Part shown: positions 56,984-64,000 of the stretch, piece after piece
Position numbering within the stretch: position 1 is the first letter of the stretch
How the letters are laid out: the number at the start of each line of letters is the position of its first letter
Assembly: GCA_012295225.1 (NCBI GenBank)
Contig: WMKK01000009.1
Location: 145,909-209,908 of the forward strand
Source of the DNA: Ostreococcus mediterraneus
Lineage: Eukaryota; Chlorophyta; Mamiellophyceae; Mamiellales; Bathycoccaceae
DNA length: 64,000 bases
Direction of reading: 5' to 3'
Translations under genes and position numbers: made by a program
Notes under the pieces: generated by a model
The model's database searches: none
What the model was told of the DNA's origin: nothing
The model's input: the letters and a program-made list of their open reading frames with translations, nothing else

Positions 56984-59911
56984 CTACAAATGTCCTCGCT
57001 CCATGACGTGCTGACGAAGCCAGGTCTTTTTAAGCAGCAGCTGCGCGCGTCGACTTTCGAGACGCTCGTTATCTTCGCGACACGTCATCGCGAGTTTGCT
57101 CGCCTTGCTCGCTGACGTTGTCAGCGGTGCCTGGGGCGCGGAGGCGCCAGCGGCGCGCGGAGAGGCGAGCGACGCGGCGTCGCTCGCGTTTGTCGTCACA
57201 CCCATATTTCGCAAGCGGTTACCGATTGTGCCGAGCTTTGAGCCGGCGATATCGGTGAGCTTTTCCATGTGTGTGGTGAGACCACCGAGAGAGGCGCGAA
57301 GCGATCCCGGGGGCGATGCCACCGATGGATCGAGCGCTCGCGCTGAGGAGAACGTCGGCGAACCCGCGCCGACGCTCGAGGCGGAATCGAGGCGAGATAG
57401 ATGACCGTCCAGCACCCCTTGGACGTCTGAAATCGCTTGTGTGGATGTATCAATGATACTGACGTACTCTAATACCACTTGACTGGTGAGTTTGCGTACG
57501 AACAATGCCCACTCTTGAAGAATTCGCGCGCACGACATCCGCGCGCGGGTGCTCAATTCTTCGGCGAGCACGACGATATCCTCAAACTTATCCACAAAAC
57601 CTAGCGAACTTCTCGCGGTCAATTGGCTCTCTAGCCACTCGCCAGCTTCAAATACGAGTAGTAATGACGCATTTGTTTGCGATAGCGTGCGTTCGGAGAT
57701 TGCGCGCACGCTCGCGGCGGTTTGTTTTTCGCGCTCAAGGGCGTTGGCACGACGATTGAGCATCATTTCCAAATTTTTCATGTTTTGCAGCGCCGCCTGA
57801 AGCCGGAGCTCTTCCGCCGCGTGCGAGCGCTCGAGTTCCGATCTTGGAGTTGTAGTACGCAAGGGTGTCGTGACGTCGCCTGCAACGGCGTTCTCTTCGG
57901 AAACGTCATCAGATGCATCGACGACAAGCGATTTGGCGTCGTACGCGCGCAGTAACCCACCCGACGCGTCTCGAAGTTTGGCTTGCATCGATTGCTGTTT
58001 GAACGCGTTACGCTTTTCGGCAGCACTGGCCCATGAGTTTACTGCATCTTCTTCTGATGATAGTTCTTCCTTCAACTTACCAGTCGTCGTAGATAAATTT
58101 TTGCGCAAAACAGGTAAGTCGCGTACAGCGTCTTCGTGCGTCTTTGTCACCGCGGCTCGAATTTCACTCAGCTTATTTTCAGTCTCGTTCTTGTGCGACT
58201 GAACCGATGCATTCAGACACTCTGCGTCAGGTTCAGGCGTAATGGCTTCCATCAAGTTTACTGTAGCGAGGTCCTCCCAGCCCTCGGCACGCGGAATCTT
58301 TGGCGCGATTTCCTTCTTCTTCTCGCCGACAAAGACACTCACCATCCAGCTCAGCTCGGCTCGGATTTGTTCCAAACTTTCTAGCGTAATCTCTGCCTGC
58401 TCGACGGTGTCTTCAAACAATGATTCACTCCAAAGCGGCCACACTGACTTGGTGTACGCCTGTGAGCGAAGGACCAATTGTGATAAATCTGATACGCCGT
58501 CGGAATTTTCGTCGATGACGCGACGAAGCCTTTGCGTCTTCATAGAAAACTCACGGTCGAGGAACACGATTTCTTCTCGAAAGGGCTTCAAACGGGATTC
58601 TATAATCGCTCGCAATGGTCGCAAGACAGTATGTTTTACTAACGCAAGTACATCACTGCCGTGCTCGGGAAGCGTACACGCGTGCGCTTCCAGCGCGACG
58701 ATTTGCGCCGCGATGGAATCGACGTCATCCGCGGTCAATCCCGAAGACGGTGGCGGCGCTGACGGCGGTTCAATTTCACTAGCACTCGGTCGAGGAGCAT
58801 CGCCGTCGTTCATCGAAGCCTGTGGCGAGCTCGCTCGGTCATCCTCAATAGGCGCCGCTTTGAGCGCCGCGATTTCGGAGCGAAGCGACGTCTTCTCCTC
58901 GTGCGCTCCAGCGGCGGCGGCGGCATTCAACTGGGCCATCTTTTGCTGCAAATCGCGCGATACTAAACCAATATACAAATCATCCACGTCTGTAGACGCA
59001 GCGACGTCGGTGATGGCTTTTGGTAAGCGAATATCGCTCGGACGCCGCTGCTTGCCGCGCACGCGAGCCGTCAAACCATCCACGCGGGCGGGAGACAAAT
59101 CCTTGGCAATCAGTTCGCGCACGCGCGATATAAATGTATCGCACTTAGTATCATCGTCTTCGCCATCGGCGGTTTGTAGTAGAGTATCACCAAGCTTTTG
59201 TAACAGTTCAATCGCTTCACCCATCTCTGTCGTCGCTAAAATGTCCTCCGCGTTTGGCTCCAATAAAGCGATACACGCGGCAAACAACGGGGCTCTATGC
59301 ACACACGAGAACACCTCATCCCATAGCTCCATCGTCACTCGCGTGGGAAGCACGTTCACAAACAACGTCAACAACCACTGGCTGCTCATAATCGCCGCGA
59401 TGATATCATCCGCCGCCAACGCCGCGACGTGCAATCCAACCGCCGGCAAGTGTTCTCGCAACAATTGCGAAAACACGCGCTGATCCAACTTCGCCCCGAG
59501 CATGCCCGATGAAAAGTACCCCGGAACGACTTCCTGCACCAGCGTCACGAGGCACCAAAACGCATCCTCCTCATCTGCGCCAGCGAGTAACAAAAACGCC
59601 GCAATCGAATGCATCGATTGCACGTACCCCACATCCGGCGCGTGCGACGCGAACGCCAACAACACCCGCCGCAATGCGTTCCACGCCACGCCACCAGGCG
59701 TTAAATCCAACTCATCGAACGCGCCGCCCACGCGCGGGAGATCCTTCTCGATCTGCGCGCACACCTCGAGCGCGTGCGTCTCGTCGCTCCGAAGCTCCAC
59801 CAGCGCGTGGAAGTGCCCAGTGAACTCGCGCCTCGACGTCGACGCACCGCACGCGCGCGGCCACTGCTCGGCGCGCGACGCGCCTTGTGGGGTGTGGCGC
59901 CAGCGATCCAT
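56984..59911 (-). CDS. TBC-domain Rab GTPase-activating protein with long coiled coil
   Basis: Predicted 975 residues. The TBC domain occupies about 30-260. The arginine finger is in QIEKDLPR (R60) and the glutamine finger in YVQSMH (Q98), so GAP activity is likely. After it come acidic linkers, then long helical parts (about 390-600 and 700-870) with BAR or sorting-nexin-like character. The C-terminal end contains SKASKLAMTCREDNERLESRRAQLLLKKTWL. Domain order TBC then coiled coil/BAR-like is unusual but intact. N-terminus is short, and an upstream exon cannot be excluded. Acts on endosomal or Golgi Rabs by inference. Confidence 0.8.
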   Translation of the reverse strand: MDRWRHTPQGASRAEQWPRACGASTSRREFTGHFHALVELRSDETHALEVCAQIEKDLPRVGGAFDELDLTPGGVAWNALRRVLLAFASHAPDVGYVQSMHSIAAFLLLAGADEEDAFWCLVTLVQEVVPGYFSSGMLGAKLDQRVFSQLLREHLPAVGLHVAALAADDIIAAIMSSQWLLTLFVNVLPTRVTMELWDEVFSCVHRAPLFAACIALLEPNAEDILATTEMGEAIELLQKLGDTLLQTADGEDDDTKCDTFISRVRELIAKDLSPARVDGLTARVRGKQRRPSDIRLPKAITDVAASTDVDDLYIGLVSRDLQQKMAQLNAAAAAGAHEEKTSLRSEIAALKAAPIEDDRASSPQASMNDGDAPRPSASEIEPPSAPPPSSGLTADDVDSIAAQIVALEAHACTLPEHGSDVLALVKHTVLRPLRAIIESRLKPFREEIVFLDREFSMKTQRLRRVIDENSDGVSDLSQLVLRSQAYTKSVWPLWSESLFEDTVEQAEITLESLEQIRAELSWMVSVFVGEKKKEIAPKIPRAEGWEDLATVNLMEAITPEPDAECLNASVQSHKNETENKLSEIRAAVTKTHEDAVRDLPVLRKNLSTTTGKLKEELSSEEDAVNSWASAAEKRNAFKQQSMQAKLRDASGGLLRAYDAKSLVVDASDDVSEENAVAGDVTTPLRTTTPRSELERSHAAEELRLQAALQNMKNLEMMLNRRANALEREKQTAASVRAISERTLSQTNASLLLVFEAGEWLESQLTARSSLGFVDKFEDIVVLAEELSTRARMSCARILQEWALFVRKLTSQVVLEYVSIIDTSTQAISDVQGVLDGHLSRLDSASSVGAGSPTFSSARALDPSVASPPGSLRASLGGLTTHMEKLTDIAGSKLGTIGNRLRNMGVTTNASDAASLASPRAAGASAPQAPLTTSASKASKLAMTCREDNERLESRRAQLLLKKTWLRQHVMERGHL

Positions 59912-60294
59912 CGCTCGCGGCGGCGGCGGCGACGTGTGGCGCCCGTCGGCGCCGCGCGCGGAGGTTCCGCGGAAAAATAGCTTGGTCCGTTTTGAATACG
60001 CGACGAGTCATGACCAGGGACCGAGACACTCGCGTGATACACACGCGAGGTCCAGTGCCTGGTTTGCGCGCGCGCGACCGACGTCAAACGCGTCCACGCG
60101 CGACGCACGCCGCGCGGTCGTCCGCTCGCACGCGCGACGCGAGTTCGAGGGATTTTTACTGCGCGTGATTTCGCCTCGACGCGGGCGAACGGCGCGTCGC
60201 GACGGTGGGTGTCGGCGTGTTCGTGTTCGCATCTTCTCGGACGGTGCGACGCGATCGATTTCGTGATCGATACGAATCGTCAACGAGCGTGTGC

Positions 60295-62178
60295 ATGCGG
60301 CGAACGGCGGTGCGCGACGTGCGCACGCCGGTGCTCGCAAAGCTTAATCTTTCGCGCGTCGGCGCGCTGGTGTTTCGATGCACGCCGGATGTGAATGACG
60401 GCGCGGCGATGGAGCAATGCAGGCACATCTTGGAAGACGCGGCGAATGATGAATTAATGTCTCTGGCGCGTTCTTTCGCCGCGGTTGTCGAAACTTCGGA
60501 GGAGGAAGAGCGCGCGAAACGGACAAAGTTGTTGCGCATCGTGGCGATGAGTAGTAATACGTTTGCGTGTTTGACGGAGAAGCGATTGATCGAGGCGACG
60601 AAGACGGTGTTGATGTCGATGCGAAAAGACGCGCGACTGGCGCCGTTGCGAATCGAGGATGTGTCGGATACTTTAGATCATGCGTCAGAGATGGATGTAT
60701 TAATGAGCATGATGCCTATGATTGTTTTGGGGTCGTTTGCGGAATTGCCAAACTGGCGTATTTTCGGTGAAAATGATACGGGCAAGCGGTACATGGCGGC
60801 GAATTTTTGGCCAGCATCACCGGGCGAGATGACGACGGCGTGCGGGGTCGAGATCGAGCGTGGTGTGAATTGCTCGCGAGCACACGCGCGACTTGATCGC
60901 GATGTTAACGAGCATGATGATGTTGAGATTTATTTCCCGTCCATCACGGCTGTGGTGATGCGTTTGCAGCGTTTGGAAAGTGTGATCGATGTGATGCGCG
61001 AGGTGGACGTGAGCGAGAGCGCTCTTCGCGATTTCATTCGCGGTGGCAAGGTGATTAACATCCAACACACGCCCGTGATGGCGCAAGCGGCGCCTGAAAT
61101 TGGTGTTGAAGTTGCAATTATTGCTTTTCGTCGTGAGTTGCCTCCGAACAGTGAGTTTCAGTCTATGGAGGAATTTCTTCTCGCGTTTACGTCGCGATTG
61201 CAATGTTCCCTTCCGCCCATGAAATCACCTGATGACGCGCTTCTCGCGGATGTATGCTTTCCAGGACACGCAATGCCATATCTCTGGCCCGTGTCGTTAC
61301 TTCTCAAGAACACGGGAGCTACTGAGCTTACGGCACGCGCGAGTGCGGTGGCAAACGATCAAGTTTTGTCGTTTCTTTGGAACTGCGCGCAGCTTGACAT
61401 TGCAAACGCCAAGCTGACATTTCAAGTCAAGCGCAGCGCTTTCATGACGAAGGAGATCACCCCAGTAGATGGTTGCTTGATTCCTGAATTTTTCCACAGC
61501 GCTTCGGTCGCAAATTCTCTCTGGCCGTCGGTCGGCATGCCGTCGTCGTTCGATACGTGGATTAATCCGTTTGCGAACCCGTTATCGATTGAAGTGTTTT
61601 CGCCGCAAGTGCCTCTTCCACCTTCGGTGTTAATGAATTCATCGTCTCTCCCGCCTTATATACCAAATCCGAGTCAGGACACGGTAAATTTGGAGGCTGA
61701 TTCGATTCTCGAACGGGCCAAAGACTTATCGCCGGCGCGAATCATCGAAACCAAGCGAGTTCGTACGGATGACGAGGACGAAGAAGCCATGCCAGCGCCA
61801 TTCTTGGGATCTCGCATCACAAAATCAGGTGAAGTTCAAGCGCCAGTGACGCCAGTTCCTCGAACAACGGGCCAACGCATGCCACGCCCAAANCCAAAGC
61901 CAAAGCCGAAGCCTGAAACGTGTTCTACGGAGGCTACGGAGGCGGTGGCGAAAAAGCTTGGCATCGATTCCAAGAATGTCCCAAGACAAATCGTGCTGAT
62001 GTATGAGCTCATCATGAGTGGAAAAGAGTCAGAAATTAACACCAAAAAAGGGCCAAGGAGCATTCGCGAAGCGGCTATGGCCTTGAAAAAAGTTGATCCC
62101 ACAGTGACTATTTACGAACACAGTCGATGCCGAAAGAAGGAGGATTTGATCGCCTTGTTCCGCGACAAGTTCAAGTGA
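60295..62178 (+). CDS. Orphan protein, no recognised domain
   Basis: Predicted 627 residues from the first ATG at 60295; the frame is open slightly upstream without ATG. It is a hydrophilic alpha/beta-looking protein without clear signal or membrane segments. Around 525-535 is a Pro-Lys run (RPxPKPKPKP) that includes the unknown base 61893. The last 80 residues (VAKKLGIDSKNVPRQIVLMYELIMSGKESEIN...SRCRKKEDLIALFRDKFK) look like a compact helical domain. Adjacent upstream TBC gene is divergent. No function assigned. Confidence 0.65.
   Translation: MRRTAVRDVRTPVLAKLNLSRVGALVFRCTPDVNDGAAMEQCRHILEDAANDELMSLARSFAAVVETSEEEERAKRTKLLRIVAMSSNTFACLTEKRLIEATKTVLMSMRKDARLAPLRIEDVSDTLDHASEMDVLMSMMPMIVLGSFAELPNWRIFGENDTGKRYMAANFWPASPGEMTTACGVEIERGVNCSRAHARLDRDVNEHDDVEIYFPSITAVVMRLQRLESVIDVMREVDVSESALRDFIRGGKVINIQHTPVMAQAAPEIGVEVAIIAFRRELPPNSEFQSMEEFLLAFTSRLQCSLPPMKSPDDALLADVCFPGHAMPYLWPVSLLLKNTGATELTARASAVANDQVLSFLWNCAQLDIANAKLTFQVKRSAFMTKEITPVDGCLIPEFFHSASVANSLWPSVGMPSSFDTWINPFANPLSIEVFSPQVPLPPSVLMNSSSLPPYIPNPSQDTVNLEADSILERAKDLSPARIIETKRVRTDDEDEEAMPAPFLGSRITKSGEVQAPVTPVPRTTGQRMPRPXPKPKPKPETCSTEATEAVAKKLGIDSKNVPRQIVLMYELIMSGKESEINTKKGPRSIREAAMALKKVDPTVTIYEHSRCRKKEDLIALFRDKFK
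61893..61893. other. Ambiguous base (N) in the orphan coding region
   Basis: Single N within a Pro-Lys low-complexity run. Confidence 0.99.
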
Positions 62179-62308
62179 GGGCCTCGGCCATTATTGATAT
62201 GTATGATATGTATGTTAGTGCGACTGCGCCGCGGGTAAAGTTAATATTTGATGAAATGTATTTGAATTAAATCGTGCGAGCATTCTGTTTCTAATCTTTC
62301 TACTTGTT

Positions 62309-64000
62309 TTATGCGATGCCGTCAAATAAAGCTGCAAACTTAGCCATGGTGTCGGCGGAAAGTTCCTTGGACTGGTTTTCGTTAATGTATTTCATTTCTT
62401 CGCCAAGCGTTTCGTTTGCGCGTTGCGTTGCTTTGGCGAGCAATTGCTCAACCTCGTCGGCGGTCTTGTTCTTTGTGTAACCCTTTTGAATCGCAAACAA
62501 ACCAATGGTTTGCTCGGCGAGCGTGGAGACGTCACCTTGTTTTTGCTTCAAGAATCCGCGAATGGCTTCAGATCTCGTGCGCAGCTTGATTTTTTCGTCA
62601 CCAGCGCAACCGAAAGTACCCATGTCATCCGATTGCATCAAATCGAGACGCAATTGGAGAAAGTTGAGCGAACGGAACGGACCGGCGGCGCCGGGCGCGC
62701 CGATGCGACTCACTGAATCCTTGGCGCTAATGATCCAGCCTTCTTGAGGGTCATAAGAGTCTACGAATACCTGACCATCGGTAATTGACATGAATTCTTC
62801 AACCATCGGTCGAGATTGCACGAATTTGGACTCGGGAAGCTCTCCTTCGCTCGCAGTTTTTGCGGCGGCGGCGGCAGCTTTAGCCTCGAGAGCCTTGCGC
62901 AGCTTTTCTTGAATCGCTGGCGGCATATCTGCAAAACCCGCAATAGAGTCCACGCTACTCGGGAGCACGGCGCCTCCGGCGCCAGCGCCTTCGATACCGC
63001 TCTTGAAAGTCTTTTTGTACGCCCCTTTCGGGTGATACATGACGCCCATGAGCGTGATGGATCCGCCCTTGAGCTTGTCGTTCAATCGAGCGATACGCTG
63101 CAACGTCATACCAAGGAATCTACGGCGTTCCGCAAGCGAGGCGGAGATTAACATCCCTTCGTATTCTTCCATTTGTTCTTGCGTGCCTTCGGGGACGTTC
63201 AATTGAGGCGCCATGCGCGACATGTCCGTCGTAAAGTTCACCAAGCCGGTGAAATCATCGAGCACCAAGAGCACGTCTTGCCCAGTCGCCCGCGCACCTT
63301 CGGCAATCGCAAACGCCGTGCACGTCGCCGCATACCGCTCCCCCTCGCTTGCTTTGGTGTTGCAAGTCACAATCGTCGTGTGCGCCATGGCACCATCAGC
63401 TTCTAAACGCTTTGTGACTTCGTTCACTCGGGACGCTTGCGCGCCCAACGCCGCGTACACGCATCTCACACCCGTGTTCTTTTGTGCCGCGATTGACGTC
63501 AACCCGAGTTCGGACAAACCCGTACCTGGTTCACCGCTCACCAACATACACTGTCCACGGCCGACCGGGGCGAGTAAATCCACGGCTTTAATCCCCGTCA
63601 CGAGCGGCGTCGTGATGGGCTTTCTATCCTCAACGCTCGGTGGCTCGCGCATAATTCTCGACGAATCCACCGTTCCAGTCACCATCGCCACGTTCGATCC
63701 TACAATCTCCCCAAGTGCATCTACAACCTTCCCTAACGTCGATCCCGCGCTCGGTCCGAGCATGAACTCAACCTTACTCGCCTCGCAGCGTTCGCCCGGC
63801 GCCACCGCGTTTGCCGCGTCCCGAATAACTTTCCGCCCAGAACTATCCACGTCATACATCAACCCAAACGTCTTCGGCTCGCGGTGACTTAACAACACCG
63901 CGCGTGTACCACTTTCAAACGTCAATATCGCCCCAGCCGGGGCGGCGCTGCGCATGCCCTCCAACACGCACACGCCGCCCGCATCCGTCGCCGACAGCGC
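62309..64000 (-). CDS. F1-ATPase alpha-like protein with altered P-loop (5' end beyond window)
   Basis: 563 residues visible; the frame is open to the window edge, so the N-terminus is missing. TPLVTGIKAVDLLAPVGRGQ and SVSRIGAPGAAG through LRLDLMQ match the alpha subunit of F1-ATPase. The Walker A site reads GEPGTGLS where alpha has GDRQTGKT, so the key lysine is absent. An Ala/Lys-rich insert of about 60 residues interrupts the region before EEFMSITDGQVFVD. Green-algal mitochondrial and plastid alpha subunits are usually organelle-encoded, so this nuclear gene is a divergent paralog, probably not catalytic. Role unknown. Confidence 0.8.
   Translation of the reverse strand, partial: ALSATDAGGVCVLEGMRSAAPAGAILTFESGTRAVLLSHREPKTFGLMYDVDSSGRKVIRDAANAVAPGERCEASKVEFMLGPSAGSTLGKVVDALGEIVGSNVAMVTGTVDSSRIMREPPSVEDRKPITTPLVTGIKAVDLLAPVGRGQCMLVSGEPGTGLSELGLTSIAAQKNTGVRCVYAALGAQASRVNEVTKRLEADGAMAHTTIVTCNTKASEGERYAATCTAFAIAEGARATGQDVLLVLDDFTGLVNFTTDMSRMAPQLNVPEGTQEQMEEYEGMLISASLAERRRFLGMTLQRIARLNDKLKGGSITLMGVMYHPKGAYKKTFKSGIEGAGAGGAVLPSSVDSIAGFADMPPAIQEKLRKALEAKAAAAAAKTASEGELPESKFVQSRPMVEEFMSITDGQVFVDSYDPQEGWIISAKDSVSRIGAPGAAGPFRSLNFLQLRLDLMQSDDMGTFGCAGDEKIKLRTRSEAIRGFLKQKQGDVSTLAEQTIGLFAIQKGYTKNKTADEVEQLLAKATQRANETLGEEMKYINENQSKELSADTMAKFAALFDGIA

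Overview
The window looks like nuclear DNA of a very compact green picoalga of the Mamiellales, most like Ostreococcus. The reasons are high G+C, 37 tightly packed and mostly intronless genes on both strands, plant-type plastid and sterol genes (LL-diaminopimelate aminotransferase, starch branching enzyme, cycloartenol synthase, plastid E2, RbcX), eukaryotic core genes (Elongator ELP5, TIM10, RPS20, AC19), and a few short 5' introns. Species assignment is inference. Two ambiguous bases (34967 and 61893) show that it is a draft assembly.

Layout. 1-10.5 kb: tandem hot-dog thioesterase, zinc-knuckle protein, glycerol kinase, DAPL, TRF-like telobox Myb, mitochondrial-type uL18 and an RRM protein. 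10.6-17.3 kb: starch branching enzyme and cycloartenol synthase, divergent, separated by a 425-bp inverted-repeat element and a perfect 33-bp-arm hairpin; then a DUF493 protein. 17.4-28.6 kb: U32 protein, ELP5, a cysteine-rich membrane-anchored protein, an NHA-type exchanger, SHMT and a gulonolactone-oxidase-like protein. 28.7-41.6 kb: BEACH-WD40 protein, GPC acyltransferase, TIM10, PHT4-type transporter, ubiquitin-like protein, metallo-beta-lactamase-fold protein, TFIIS-N protein, coiled-coil orphan, SprT-like protease and RPS20. 42-49.3 kb: plastid PDH E2, SAL1 nucleotidase, Frag1/DRAM membrane protein, coiled-coil protein, AC19 and RbcX. 49.4-64 kb: a very large PWWP/PHD/HMG/CW/SET regulator, the second copy of the 0.4-kb element, a GATA factor, a TBC Rab-GAP, an orphan, and a divergent F1-ATPase alpha-like protein cut by the window edge.

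Main non-coding results. (i) Six genes (DAPL, SBE, ELP5, TIM10, SAL1 and a coiled-coil gene), and possibly the NHA exchanger, have a single 5' intron. Phases match exactly, donors are mostly GTGCGT or GTACGW, and there is a strong CTGAY branch site (usually ACTGAY) 23-36 nt before the AG. Several first exons supply organelle presequences. (ii) A 0.4-kb element occurs twice in divergent intergenic regions; the first copy has 12-bp terminal inverted repeats and a 7-bp flanking direct repeat. (iii) A 17-bp promoter word with an inverted CCAAT box is identical upstream of uL18 and the SET gene, and a related form is duplicated upstream of plastid E2. (iv) A perfect 33-bp-arm hairpin lies in the leader or promoter of cycloartenol synthase. 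No rRNA, tRNA, CRISPR array or intact autonomous transposon was recognised, and no clear undescribed multi-gene system was found.
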